From: Candidatus Margulisiibacteriota bacterium
Lineage (GTDB): Bacteria; Margulisbacteria; WOR-1; JAHJIW01
Assembly: GCA_018823125.1 (NCBI GenBank)
Contig: JAHJIW010000018.1
Location: 1-50,555, forward strand
Direction: 5' to 3'
DNA length: 50,555 nucleotides
Positions 35,588 to 45,024 of this stretch are shown piece by piece. The notes below the pieces were generated by a model. The model saw only the letters and a list, made by a program, of their open reading frames with translations. It made no database searches and was not told the DNA's origin. Each line of letters opens with the position of its first letter. Position 1 is the stretch's first letter. A program made the position numbers and the translations under genes.

Positions 35588-35613
35588 CAGGGATGAATAA
35601 TTATTCATCCCTG
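35588..35613 (-). terminator. 26-bp perfect palindrome terminator
   Basis: CAGGGATGAATAA and its exact complement TTATTCATCCCTG abut with no spacer. On the minus strand TTTGTTTATT follows, so it ends the transcript of the heptad-repeat protein gene. Confidence 0.75.
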
Positions 35614-35633
35614 TCAGTATTTAAATTTACCTA

Positions 35634-35834
35634 TTAGATATTTTTCTTAATAGCATTAATATCTGCTCTGATTGCTTTTATGTCTGCTTTCAATCTTTGT
35701 ATGTCGCCAACAACTCTTCTAGAAACACCAACCGTTCCTCTGCTAACGCCTACGGTTCCTCTACTAACACCCACTGTGCCTCTGCTATAACCGACCGTAC
35801 CTCTGCTGTAACCTAATGTACCTCTTCCCGCCAT
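35634..35834 (-). CDS. Nine-heptad repeat protein
   Basis: 66 residues = MAG plus exactly nine 7-residue units: RGTLGYS, RGTVGYS, three RGTVGVS, then RRVVGDI, QRLKADI, KAIRADI, NAIKKNI. The first five are Gly-rich and near-identical, encoded by a 21-bp tandem repeat; the last three keep the register but become amphipathic helix suited to a coiled coil. No Cys, signal peptide or membrane segment. Ribosome site AAGGAGGTGA is perfect and the gene has its own promoter and terminator, so it is probably made in quantity. It lies right after the M16 peptidases of the peptide-maturation locus, so it may be a multi-core substrate or a structural partner. No homologue recognised. Confidence 0.75.
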   Translation of the reverse strand: MAGRGTLGYSRGTVGYSRGTVGVSRGTVGVSRGTVGVSRRVVGDIQRLKADIKAIRADINAIKKNI

Positions 35835-35877
35835 TTAACTCACCTCCTTATTCTCATAACATTTTAACAATGAATTT

Positions 35878-35906
35878 ATTATAAGCCTCAGATGTTTGGT
35901 TTTCAA
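35878..35906 (-). promoter_or_regulatory. Promoter of the heptad-repeat protein gene
   Basis: Minus strand TTGAAA (35901-35906), 17-bp spacer, TATAAT (35878-35883). A GTTTTC/GAAAAC hairpin overlaps the -35 box. Confidence 0.7.
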
Positions 35907-35924
35907 GGAAAACAAACCTTATTT

Positions 35925-37250
35925 TTACTGGCCCACTATCACTAACGTATATGCTTCCGGATGCAAGTATTTTCTAGCAGCCCTTTGAATATCTTCTTTT
36001 GTAACATGGTTGATATATTCTGGATATTTATCAATAAAATCAAATCCCAAATCGAAAACTTCACAAAGAATCAAATAATTTGCCAAGGCTTCGTTTCCCT
36101 GCAAACCAAAGTAACTGCTGCCAATTAGATAGGATTTAGCATCCTCAAGCTCCTCAGTTAAAACCGGTTCATTTCTAATCTTTTGGAGTTCATTTAGTAA
36201 ACCCGTAATCGCCGCTTCCTTGTTTTCAGGAGAAACAGCCATATATGCCAAAAAGCGACCAGGTTCCATCCCTGCAGAGCCAGTAATGTCACTATAAGCT
36301 GTATAGGCTAATCCTTTGACATCCCTAAGGTTATAAGCAATACGCGAGGAAAGCCCGCCCGCACCTAAAATGATATCTAAAACTTCTAGGGTATAATAAT
36401 CAGGATTTTTGTATTTTATTCCCAAATGCCCCAGAAAAACGTGAGTCTGTTCTCCCTGCATATTTACTGTTTTTGCTATTATTTCCTTCTGGCTTGAAAT
36501 CTCAGGAAGTTCAGGAAGCTTAACCGATTTTCTGGGCCATCCACCGAACTCCTTTTTTATCTTGGGAATTATTTTTTGGGAATCTATATCTCCAGCAATG
36601 GCTAATACGGTATTGTTTGGCACATAATATTTTTGGTGAAATTGGATTAAATCCTCTCGAGTAATATTCTCAATTGTTTCCTCATACCCGGACAACGGCC
36701 GATGATATGGATGTTTCCCATATACATATTTATTGAATTCTAATTTACCTACTGTTTCTGGATCATCTCCTCGTGATTTTATGCCGGAAAGAAAATATTC
36801 CTTTTGCCTTTCCATTTCTTGATAGTCAAAAGAAGGATTAATCAAAACGTCGCTAATCATTTCCAGCGCTAAATCCAAATCATTTTTTGATGCTTCACAT
36901 TGCACAAAACTGCCGGTCTGGCTCCCACTCGAAATAATATAACCACCCGCAAATTCAATTTGAGAAACAACCTCTTCAGCACTTTTTGCTTGAGTACCTT
37001 TAGTAAGCATTGCGCTTACCAAATAAGACAATCCTGCCTTCTCATCCGGTTCATATTGGGAACCCGCCTTAACGTGGGCGATTAAACAAACTAAAGGTAA
37101 AGCATGATTTTCGTAAATTAGAACGGTTAAGCCATTATCTAAAACTACTTTAGATATGCTCGCCGGTGGTTGGGGCGGAGCACTAAAACCCAGCGCCATA
37201 AAGGACAAAATTATCAGAGCTATCAAATATATTTTTTTAAATTCAAACAT
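35925..37250 (-). CDS. M16 peptidase-like subunit, inactive (exported)
   Basis: 441 residues. Signal sequence at the N-terminus (YLIALIILSFMALGFSA). Two M16 domains: LDNGLTVLIYENHALP opens the first, KYYVPNNTVLAIAGDI and GGLSSRIAYNLRDVKGLAYTAYS mark the second half. The zinc motif HxxEH is replaced by YLVSA (Y76, S79, A80), so this subunit cannot be catalytic. The R/Y-type substrate-binding residues of an alpha-like subunit remain plausible in the second domain. It follows the active subunit by 5 nt, matching M16B heterodimers with one active and one inactive chain. Confidence 0.9.
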   Translation of the reverse strand: MFEFKKIYLIALIILSFMALGFSAPPQPPASISKVVLDNGLTVLIYENHALPLVCLIAHVKAGSQYEPDEKAGLSYLVSAMLTKGTQAKSAEEVVSQIEFAGGYIISSGSQTGSFVQCEASKNDLDLALEMISDVLINPSFDYQEMERQKEYFLSGIKSRGDDPETVGKLEFNKYVYGKHPYHRPLSGYEETIENITREDLIQFHQKYYVPNNTVLAIAGDIDSQKIIPKIKKEFGGWPRKSVKLPELPEISSQKEIIAKTVNMQGEQTHVFLGHLGIKYKNPDYYTLEVLDIILGAGGLSSRIAYNLRDVKGLAYTAYSDITGSAGMEPGRFLAYMAVSPENKEAAITGLLNELQKIRNEPVLTEELEDAKSYLIGSSYFGLQGNEALANYLILCEVFDLGFDFIDKYPEYINHVTKEDIQRAARKYLHPEAYTLVIVGQ

Positions 37251-37255
37251 ATTAA

Positions 37256-38587
37256 CTACTTATCCCTCGGCAAAAGCCAGCCAACTGTTCTATTTTTTTT
37301 AACTAAATACTTTTGAGCTACTCTTTGCACATCTTCTCTAGTAATAGATTCTATCTCTTGTGCATATTTTTGAAGTTGTTCAATACCATAAAAAAACTCT
37401 GTCGTTGCTAACAATTCTGCCTGGTCATTTATTGATTCCTGCAAAAAAAGAGCCCCCATCTCCAGCTGATTTTTAGCTCCTTTAATTTCGTGCTTTAAAG
37501 GCGGGTCTTGCTTTAAACTATCAATTTCGTTGAAAAGGTCAGCTTCGGCTTTTTGGCTACTTACTCCTTCTTTTAATTCTGCAGTAATTGAATAAATATA
37601 AGGATCCAAACTTTCATAATAAGAAGAACCAATGAATGTAAAAATGGGCTGCTCCTTCACCAACTTTTTGATTAATCGAGAATTCTCTCCGCCGGTCAAA
37701 ATGTAGTCCAATACTTGAAGGGCATAACTATCTTTAGTATCGTTTGGAGGAACATGGAACAATACCTGTATTATTGGATGAGTTACTCTTTGTTTTAATT
37801 CGAGTCTTTGTTCTTGTTTTTGCTCTGGTTCAATTATTGTTACCTGAGGAGGATCTGGCCCTTCGGGAATTTGGCCAAATAACTTTTTGATTAATTTAAG
37901 AGTCGAATCCGTTTGAATATCCCCTACCACCACCAAAATAGCATTATTGGGCTGATAATATGTATTATAAAAATTTAAAATCCCTTCCCTGGTAAAACCT
38001 TCGATCTCTTCTATAGAACCGGTAATAGAATTCCGATACGGATGCACCTTAAAGGCCTTTTTAAGATTTTCATCCCTAAAACTTACAAAGGGAGAATCTA
38101 GGTCCATTTTTCTTTCTTCAATAATTACTTTTTTTTCCGAAACAAATTCCATCGGATCAAAAACACAATTTCGCATACGATCCGCTTCTATCGCTAAGGC
38201 TATCTTTAAATACTTAGCAGGAAGACTTAAAGAATAATAGGTATAGTCCTCTGAAGTATAGGCATCTAACATTCCTCCATGTTTCTGTACGCTTGAATAT
38301 ATTTCACCCTTTTTAAATTTTTCTGTTCCTTTAAACATCATATGTTCCACTAAGTGTGCTTTCCCGCTTTTTCCCGAAATTTCATTTCTGGAACCCACTT
38401 TATAGAGGACCGTGGTCGCCACGATGGGCAAAGTGTGGTTTTCTTTGATTAAAACAGTGAGGCCGTTGGGAAGAGTTGTTTTAAATACATCTGTATCAGC
38501 TAAAGCACTGGTAATCATCAACAAAAGAAACATTATTGTCAAAGAAACACTATGCTTTTTATTAACGAATTGCCAGATATTACTCAT
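37256..38587 (-). CDS. M16 zinc peptidase, active subunit (exported)
   Basis: 443 residues from the ATG at 38587 (MSNIW). A TTG start at 38638 is also open but would put extra residues before the signal sequence (KKHSVSLTIMFLLLMITSALA). The zinc motif HLVEH with a downstream Glu pair (KKVIIEERKMD) is intact, followed by KYYQPN-like YYQPNNAILVVVGDI and second-domain motifs (GGENSRLIKKLVKEQP). M16 peptidases enclose and cut short peptides; pairs of active and inactive M16 proteins process several modified peptides (PqqF/G type). Located between B12 radical SAM genes and the heptad-repeat gene, it is the likely extracytoplasmic processing enzyme of the locus. Confidence 0.9.
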   Translation of the reverse strand: MSNIWQFVNKKHSVSLTIMFLLLMITSALADTDVFKTTLPNGLTVLIKENHTLPIVATTVLYKVGSRNEISGKSGKAHLVEHMMFKGTEKFKKGEIYSSVQKHGGMLDAYTSEDYTYYSLSLPAKYLKIALAIEADRMRNCVFDPMEFVSEKKVIIEERKMDLDSPFVSFRDENLKKAFKVHPYRNSITGSIEEIEGFTREGILNFYNTYYQPNNAILVVVGDIQTDSTLKLIKKLFGQIPEGPDPPQVTIIEPEQKQEQRLELKQRVTHPIIQVLFHVPPNDTKDSYALQVLDYILTGGENSRLIKKLVKEQPIFTFIGSSYYESLDPYIYSITAELKEGVSSQKAEADLFNEIDSLKQDPPLKHEIKGAKNQLEMGALFLQESINDQAELLATTEFFYGIEQLQKYAQEIESITREDVQRVAQKYLVKKNRTVGWLLPRDK

Positions 38588-38638
38588 TATGGTGAGTATA
38601 AATAGTCCACAAAAAGAAGTCAAATAACACCTGACCAA

Positions 38639-40588
38639 TTAAATACAAGAAATTATCCCCTGCTTTTGAAATGATTTAAATGTATTAAGAATATCTTGCT
38701 TAATTTTCTTACTATTAACCGAAAATAAGTTAACAATTTCGTTAATTGTCTGTTTTCCGTTACTATTTATAAGTAATTGATATAAAAATGGTGTTATAGA
38801 ATACGCCTCCATCATCTCCCCCGGAACATATAAAACATAACATTTAGATTTGGGGATATGCTCTCTTTTTTTTCCTCGCAAATAATCGGTTATCCCCAAG
38901 ATATCATATGCATATTCTTTAATCTTTACACCTTTGATCAATTTTGGTCGAGAATTCAATCGTACCGACCGAATTTTTTTAGCTTTTTGGCTTTGTTTAA
39001 AACTAGTTTTAAAGAACAGATCTTCGTGCATAAATACTTCTTTAATCAATTGCGAAGAAATTCCATCAATAAATGTTTTGACATAAGGAAAATAGTAATT
39101 TGTATAGGGCTTTGATTTTATGATCCTGGCCCAACCAGCTTTTGAAGAATCGAACACTGCAATCGTTTTCTTGCCAAGCTGCATAGGAGTCATTGATAAA
39201 TGTTTCATTAATAATAAAGTGGTCAGCGGAAAAGATTCACTTAAAAAGACAAAAAGATCACAAATTTTCTCAAGAAATCGGAATTGGTAATTTGACTCCC
39301 TTTTATAATAAAAGGTCGGGAAAATATGCAGGTACTTGTTTATTAGAGCGACTTCCTCTGGAAGCTTAGTCAATGTTTGTAATTTATCCGTTTGCCATAA
39401 ATCAGCCTGTTTAAATTGGCTTTTGGCATTAACGTATAATTCACTACCCTTCAGATATAAAAACGGGAAAACTTGAATCACCGGAGCAAAACTATAAAGC
39501 TTTGACTGCAATATTGAATATAGTGTTTGATTAATCTGAGCGGTTTTTTCGCCAGGGAAACCTATAATATAAGATAAACTCGTTTGAATGCCATTTTCGG
39601 TAAGCAATTTAAGAATTTGGGGCAATTTTGAAAGGGGTAAATTTTTCTTGATTTTCCTTTGCATTCCTGGAGAACCAGACTCAATGCCAATAAAAATTCT
39701 TCTGCAACCCGATTTTTTTAATTTCTTGATAATATCTCCATCTAACGCATCTAAACGTGAAAAACATATCCACTGAAAATTATCATTTGAAATAAGATCA
39801 AAAAATCCTTCAACAATTTTTCGAGAAACCAAGAAATGATCATGCATAATCATGACAAGAAAATCTTCTTTTTCTTTGTAAATTTCCTGAATCCTTTTCA
39901 TTTCTTGGGCCAACCGCTCGGCGGACTTTATTCTGAAGGTTCTTTTCCACATCCTACAATTTGAACAAAATGTACATTGGTGGGGACAGCCCCTTCCCGC
40001 CTCAATCTCAGCAGCTCTATATTTTTTTAAATGCGGGATCAAAGAAAAATCCGGAAAAACAAGTGTATTTAAGTCTTTTATTAAAGGGCGGTCAGGATTT
40101 TTGGAAACCCGAGAATTATTCCTATAAGTAATCCCTAAAATCTCCGCAAGAGACTCGTTTTTCTCTAAAGCAGCTAAGACCTCTCCTGTGGTGACATCCC
40201 CTTCACCACGCACAATTATATCAATTTGCACAAATGCCTTTAAAAGTTCTACATCATCAAAAGTAACTTCTGGGCCTCCCAAGATTATTGGAACTTTGGG
40301 ATCAATTTTTTTACACTCTTTTGCCAACAGCAAAATTGTCGGCAGCGTCAGACACATCACGCTAAAGCCTAAAACCTGTGGATTACTTCCCATAATTTCT
40401 TTGGCTGTTCGTTTAAAATAATTTGACGGAAACTTTTTCTTGGTAAAAAGTAAGTTTAAATCAATTATATGAGGATGATGATTTTCCTGTTTAAGACTAG
40501 AGGCCAGACATAGTAAACCCATCGGGATAAAACAATCATCCTGCGTATGTGGAGCTGATTGTGGAGCCTGAATAAGAGAAATGCGCAT
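38639..40588 (-). CDS. B12-type radical SAM enzyme with C-terminal PqqD-like domain (C)
   Basis: 649 residues. N-terminal B12-binding-like Rossmann domain (about 1-160: FIPMGLLCLASSLKQ, IIDLNL, IILGGPEVTFDD, DIIVRGEGD); it lacks the DxHxxG histidine. The radical SAM core has CPHQCTFC (CxxxCxxC), IFIGIESGSPGMQRKI and LSYIIGFPGE. After a helical region comes NSRPKLIKGVKIKEYAYDI, then a C-terminal PqqD/RRE-like domain (about 585-649: AYSITPFLYQLLINSNGKQT, INEIVNLF, ILNTFKSFQKQGII). PqqD-like domains bind leader peptides, so this enzyme probably acts on a peptide; B12 radical SAM enzymes commonly C-methylate unactivated carbons. Closely similar to the next gene upstream. Confidence 0.88.
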   Translation of the reverse strand: MRISLIQAPQSAPHTQDDCFIPMGLLCLASSLKQENHHPHIIDLNLLFTKKKFPSNYFKRTAKEIMGSNPQVLGFSVMCLTLPTILLLAKECKKIDPKVPIILGGPEVTFDDVELLKAFVQIDIIVRGEGDVTTGEVLAALEKNESLAEILGITYRNNSRVSKNPDRPLIKDLNTLVFPDFSLIPHLKKYRAAEIEAGRGCPHQCTFCSNCRMWKRTFRIKSAERLAQEMKRIQEIYKEKEDFLVMIMHDHFLVSRKIVEGFFDLISNDNFQWICFSRLDALDGDIIKKLKKSGCRRIFIGIESGSPGMQRKIKKNLPLSKLPQILKLLTENGIQTSLSYIIGFPGEKTAQINQTLYSILQSKLYSFAPVIQVFPFLYLKGSELYVNAKSQFKQADLWQTDKLQTLTKLPEEVALINKYLHIFPTFYYKRESNYQFRFLEKICDLFVFLSESFPLTTLLLMKHLSMTPMQLGKKTIAVFDSSKAGWARIIKSKPYTNYYFPYVKTFIDGISSQLIKEVFMHEDLFFKTSFKQSQKAKKIRSVRLNSRPKLIKGVKIKEYAYDILGITDYLRGKKREHIPKSKCYVLYVPGEMMEAYSITPFLYQLLINSNGKQTINEIVNLFSVNSKKIKQDILNTFKSFQKQGIISCI

Positions 40589-40592
40589 CTTA

Positions 40593-42605
40593 TTATTTCC
40601 CTTTCGGTTTCTTTGAAAATATCTTAGGAATATAAATTATGTTCTGCTTCTGCAAAACTTTTAATAATTTCAACAATGCTTTTCTCGATAATTTATCATT
40701 CTCTACACCTAAAATATTGCTAATTATTTCGCCGGCTGTTCTTCTGCCATTACAAAGCGAAAGGATACGATATAAATGCGGGGTTAAAGCAAAAGACTCA
40801 GCGGTTACTCCCGGAACAACAGCCATAAAACTTTGGACTCTTTTCACTTTTATTGCTATTCCTGATCTCAAGTTTTTAATAATTGAAGAAACGTTATAAT
40901 TATATGTTTTAATTTGCACTCCCCTAGTGATTTTAGGGCGAGAAGTTAGGTGGATTTTATTCCTATTAGATAGGCCAGGATCAACAAAAAAGTCGGTTCT
41001 ATGAAACAATTCTTCGTAAGCAAAAACTTCTTTGATTAAATCCGCAGCATAGTGTTTAACGAATTTCTTGAAAAATGGCAAATAATAACAAAATAAGGAT
41101 TTTCCGGGTTTTTTTACCTTCCACTCTATTTCCAAGGAATTAAAAAACGAAATTAATCTACGATCCAATGCTAACGGGGACATCGAAAAGGACTTGAGCA
41201 ACAAAGATGTAGTTATCGGGAAAAATTCTATCAGGAAACTAAATAGCAAACAGGTTCTGGCTAAAAATATTGGCTGAAAATCCTTTCTTTTCAAAGAATA
41301 AAAAGAAGGGAAAATTCGAGGGTATTTTTTAATTAAATCAAACTCTTCTGACAAACCAGTTAGCATTGGAGAAATTGCCGAATGCCAAAATTCTACATTC
41401 TTAAAATCATCTTTAACCTTATTAAACATCTCGCTGCCCTTAAGAAAAGTTGCCGGACGAATCCAAACATTCGCCAAAAATCCATATAATTTTGCACTTA
41501 AAGCCATATTCAACGTTTTATCAATTTGGGACGCCTTTTCATTTGGAAATCCAATAATAAAGGAGAGTGTAGATTGAATCTCATGCTGACTTAGCAACTT
41601 TACAACTTTAGGAAGCATGGAAAGTGGTAGGTTTTTTTTAATTTGTCTCTGAATTTGAGGAGAAGCTGATTCAACTCCGATCAGCATACCACGACACCCG
41701 GCTTTTTTTAATTTCTTAATTAAGGGCTCATCCAAAGCCTCTAAACGTGAAGAACAAGCCCAGGCGATATTCTTATGAGCAATTAAAGATAAAAATTCGT
41801 CTGCGGTTTCGCGCGAAGTTAAAAAATGATCATGAATAACATTTATACACGAATCCTCGGTTTTATTAAAAAGTGAATCTACCAGCATGATTTCCCTGGC
41901 TAATCGCTGGGGGGATTTAATTCTAAAGGTTTTTCTCCACATTTTACAGGTCGAACAAAAAGTACATTGATTCGGGCATCCCCGACCAGCTTCAATTTGT
42001 CCAATTTTGTATTTATCCAGATGAGGAAGAATCGAAAAATCTAAGGGAGGCAAACTATCTAAATCTTCAATAAAAGGCCGATCAGGATTTTGAATAACTT
42101 TGCCTTTTTGTCTATAAGTAATTCCCGCAACATTCGAGAGAGGCTCACCCTTTGAAAAATTTGATAGAACCTCCGTAAAAGTTAGCTCGCCTTCCCCCCT
42201 AACGATAATATCAATAAATTTAAACGTGTTTAGTAGTTCAACGCCTTCAAAAGAAACATCGGGTCCCCCTAAAATAATTGGAAGCGCAGGTTCAATTTTT
42301 TTACATTCTTTTGCAATTAAGAGTGTTTCTGGCAAAGTAGAACAAACCACCGTAAATCCAATTACACTCGGCCGCGAATTTAATATTTTCCTTGCCGCGC
42401 TCTTGAAAAAATTGGAGGCCAATTTACCACTTTTAAAATGTAGATTCAAATCAACAATAATCGGATCAAAACTAAATTGCTTCAAATATTGAGCTAAACA
42501 CAATAGTCCAAAAGGAACGTAGAAATCAACATCGCTATCCGGAGGCTGAACCAACGCTATGCGGTTCTTTTTTACTGTCAAATTTTTATCTGGGTCATTA
42601 TTCAT
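40593..42605 (-). CDS. B12-type radical SAM enzyme with C-terminal PqqD-like domain (B)
   Basis: 670 residues, paralogous to the product at 38639-40588 through its whole length. B12-binding-like domain (FYVPFGLLCLAQYLKQ, IIVDLNLHF, IILGGPDVSFEG), radical SAM CPNQCTFC, LIGVESASPQIQRQI, LSFIIGFPNE, then LTSRPKITRGVQIKTYNYN and a C-terminal PqqD-like domain (SFALTPHLYRILSLCNGRRT, AGEIISNIL, LLKLLKVLQKQNII). The pair probably performs related modifications on different residues or on different peptides. TAGGATT lies before the start, 7 nt after the previous stop. Confidence 0.88.
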   Translation of the reverse strand: MNNDPDKNLTVKKNRIALVQPPDSDVDFYVPFGLLCLAQYLKQFSFDPIIVDLNLHFKSGKLASNFFKSAARKILNSRPSVIGFTVVCSTLPETLLIAKECKKIEPALPIILGGPDVSFEGVELLNTFKFIDIIVRGEGELTFTEVLSNFSKGEPLSNVAGITYRQKGKVIQNPDRPFIEDLDSLPPLDFSILPHLDKYKIGQIEAGRGCPNQCTFCSTCKMWRKTFRIKSPQRLAREIMLVDSLFNKTEDSCINVIHDHFLTSRETADEFLSLIAHKNIAWACSSRLEALDEPLIKKLKKAGCRGMLIGVESASPQIQRQIKKNLPLSMLPKVVKLLSQHEIQSTLSFIIGFPNEKASQIDKTLNMALSAKLYGFLANVWIRPATFLKGSEMFNKVKDDFKNVEFWHSAISPMLTGLSEEFDLIKKYPRIFPSFYSLKRKDFQPIFLARTCLLFSFLIEFFPITTSLLLKSFSMSPLALDRRLISFFNSLEIEWKVKKPGKSLFCYYLPFFKKFVKHYAADLIKEVFAYEELFHRTDFFVDPGLSNRNKIHLTSRPKITRGVQIKTYNYNVSSIIKNLRSGIAIKVKRVQSFMAVVPGVTAESFALTPHLYRILSLCNGRRTAGEIISNILGVENDKLSRKALLKLLKVLQKQNIIYIPKIFSKKPKGK

Positions 42606-42612
42606 TATAATC

Positions 42613-45018
42613 CTACTTCATTATCTGCTTATCAGCAGGAATGATTATCCCATCTGACAACAATTGTTTTGCCAATTTTAGATAGGCTTTCATCTCTTTT
42701 TTTGTTAAGGTTCCCATAATATCACTCAATGATTTTTTCCCATTAAAATGGCACAAAAAAGAAAGAATTACAGAATCATCATAATATATCTCTTCACTAT
42801 TCTTATTAAATATTAGGACTTGTCCAATTTGCACCTGTGACTCTTTTCTGCTAACTACAAGATCATTTAATTGTACAAATTTAATCCCCTTAAATCTCTT
42901 CCCACGTTTCTGATTGCTCAATATTCGATTAATAAACGGGAGGGTATCTTTTTTATTATTTCTCTCGGCAAAAATCACATCAGGAGAAATTAAATATATA
43001 TTATCCATTGAAATTGCAGAAACTCTCTTTTTCTTTTGGCTATCAGAAAAGCAAAGGTGCCTTTCTTGAAAATCATTATCCTTTTCGATAAGTTCATCAA
43101 AAAGCGAATATATCTGTTTCCTGCCGTTAAATGCATCCATCCTCCCGATATCTCTCTCTCCACAAATTATTACTTTATTTCTTTCAACCTTAAACAACTC
43201 CAAACAATCTTGGCAGCCCTGAGGTATAAATATAGCCTTATTAAGTAATTGGTTGATTTGTTTGTCATGAAAATTTGGGGGGAAGGGTTTAGTAAGCACA
43301 AAATCAATACCATTTTCAACCAAGTATTTTAAAAACAAACGGAAATTTCTTATAAATTCATTAATTTTGCAATGCTGAGTAATTCTCACGGAAAGATAAC
43401 AAAACTTGGGTTTGATTAAATCAATCTTACTAATATTTAATGAAAGATCGAAATCCATTGAATTAATTACCACTAAACTTTTGGTTGGCGATTTTCGCTT
43501 TACATCTGTACTCGCAAGCTTTGTTTTGTTTTCAAAATCAACAAAATATATACTTTTTTCTCGATAAAGAAAGTAATTGAACACAAAATAGCTTTTTCCC
43601 GAAACATTTTCTAACCCAAGCATGTCTCTTGCCTTTTCATAATTAGACAGAAATTTATTAATTCCAATTTCCGGAATAAATACAAATTTATCTGGATTTT
43701 CATCACGGATTAAATTCAAGGTATCTTGAAATAAAAACATTTGTTCATCTAGAAAAACATCTCCCTGCCTCAAAACCGCCCAACGGTCTAACTTTTTCAA
43801 GTAATTTCTAAACACGTTAACCGCCGGGGTATCCGGGTATGGCGTCATTATCCAAAATTGAATTGCTGCTCCCAGGTTTTTTAGTTCCGCAGCTAATGAA
43901 ACCGTATCCCAAAAATCCTTTTCAGTTTCCCCAGGTATACCAACCATAAACGAACAAGTAGAGGTTATGTTTAAACTGTTTTCGATGATGATAATTTTCT
44001 TAATGTATTCATTAGTAATGGAGGGGCTATTTTTTTTACTTAGAATACCGCGCATTTTCATATTCCCAGATTCAATACCATGGTAAATACTCACGCATCC
44101 TGAATCCCGCATTTTTTTCAGCAAATTATAATCCACCTGATCAATACGTGTTAAACATGACCAAGAGATATTTCTTTTCTTCAGCCCTCGAATAAGCTTT
44201 GACGCCCAGCTTCGATTTAATGTTAAACAGTCATCCTCAAACCCAATAAAATCTGTTTTTAAATTCTTTATCTGATAATCTACTTCTTTAAGGATCATCT
44301 TCACCGGTTTCCGTCTTTGATATTTCCACATGCGATTTGAAGAACAAAATAAACACTTATATGGACATCCCCTACTGGCAATCACCCGACCATTTTTCTT
44401 CAGCTGCGGTCTTTGATAAAATTGAAAATGAGCGGGCCTTAATTTTATTCTTTTATCATGACGAATTTGTTTTAATAAATCATAAGCTGGGAACGGCAGC
44501 GATGATAAATTCTTTATGAGAGGTCTTTCAGGGTTATGTTGCACTATCCCATTCTTTTTATAGGACAACCCCAAAATATTTTGCAAATCAACCTGCTTTC
44601 CACGGCCTGATAAAAAATCTAACAATTCCGTAAAAGTTTCCTCTCCTTCGCCACGGATAATATAATCAATGTGACATAATTCAAATAGTTCCTTGGGTCT
44701 AAAGGTTGGATGTATTCCCCCCAATACAATCGGTATGTTTAATTTTTGCTTCAACATTTTTGTAAATTTTACACAAAAGGGAACATGAATAGTTTGGCAG
44801 GTTATTCCGATGACATCAGGGGAATACTTTTCCACCTTTTCCAAAGCCTTATGAAACTTTTTTTCAGGATCAATTATCTCAAACACTTCTGCATTGAGAT
44901 CGAGAATATGGATATCGCGATACCCTTTTTTTCGAATAAATCCAGCTAGCTCGGCTAAATTAACCGGCAGGGAGGCACAAGTATAAGACCACACGGGGTT
45001 TAAGAGAAGAATCTTCAT
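42613..45018 (-). CDS. B12-type radical SAM enzyme with C-terminal PqqD-like domain (A)
   Basis: 801 residues. B12-binding-like domain (NLAELAGFIRKKGY, IHILDLNAEVF, IVLGGIHPTFRP, DYIIRGEGEETF), radical SAM core with CPYKCLFC, EDDCLTLNRSW, IYHGIESGNMKMRGIL and MVGIPGETEKDF. Residues about 490-720 form an extra region not seen in its two neighbours (ICGERDIGRMDAF, QGCQDCLEL), which I do not recognise. The end (about 740-801: ILSFLCHFNGKKSLSDIMG, LLSDGIIIP) is PqqD-like. First of three such genes. A TGTTATAAT extended -10 box ends 6 nt before its ATG, so it also has a probable leaderless promoter of its own. Confidence 0.86.
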   Translation of the reverse strand: MKILLLNPVWSYTCASLPVNLAELAGFIRKKGYRDIHILDLNAEVFEIIDPEKKFHKALEKVEKYSPDVIGITCQTIHVPFCVKFTKMLKQKLNIPIVLGGIHPTFRPKELFELCHIDYIIRGEGEETFTELLDFLSGRGKQVDLQNILGLSYKKNGIVQHNPERPLIKNLSSLPFPAYDLLKQIRHDKRIKLRPAHFQFYQRPQLKKNGRVIASRGCPYKCLFCSSNRMWKYQRRKPVKMILKEVDYQIKNLKTDFIGFEDDCLTLNRSWASKLIRGLKKRNISWSCLTRIDQVDYNLLKKMRDSGCVSIYHGIESGNMKMRGILSKKNSPSITNEYIKKIIIIENSLNITSTCSFMVGIPGETEKDFWDTVSLAAELKNLGAAIQFWIMTPYPDTPAVNVFRNYLKKLDRWAVLRQGDVFLDEQMFLFQDTLNLIRDENPDKFVFIPEIGINKFLSNYEKARDMLGLENVSGKSYFVFNYFLYREKSIYFVDFENKTKLASTDVKRKSPTKSLVVINSMDFDLSLNISKIDLIKPKFCYLSVRITQHCKINEFIRNFRLFLKYLVENGIDFVLTKPFPPNFHDKQINQLLNKAIFIPQGCQDCLELFKVERNKVIICGERDIGRMDAFNGRKQIYSLFDELIEKDNDFQERHLCFSDSQKKKRVSAISMDNIYLISPDVIFAERNNKKDTLPFINRILSNQKRGKRFKGIKFVQLNDLVVSRKESQVQIGQVLIFNKNSEEIYYDDSVILSFLCHFNGKKSLSDIMGTLTKKEMKAYLKLAKQLLSDGIIIPADKQIMK

Positions 45019-45024
45019 AGACTA

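Noticed and set aside
35549..35608. Upstream start of the CDP-alcohol phosphotransferase (MNNYSS...)
   Set aside because: The ATG lies within the 26-bp terminator palindrome; the ATG at 35548 starts the conserved part.
38588..38638. TTG start for the active M16 peptidase
   Set aside because: It would place about 17 residues, including a second hydrophobic run, ahead of a complete signal peptide; no convincing ribosome site.
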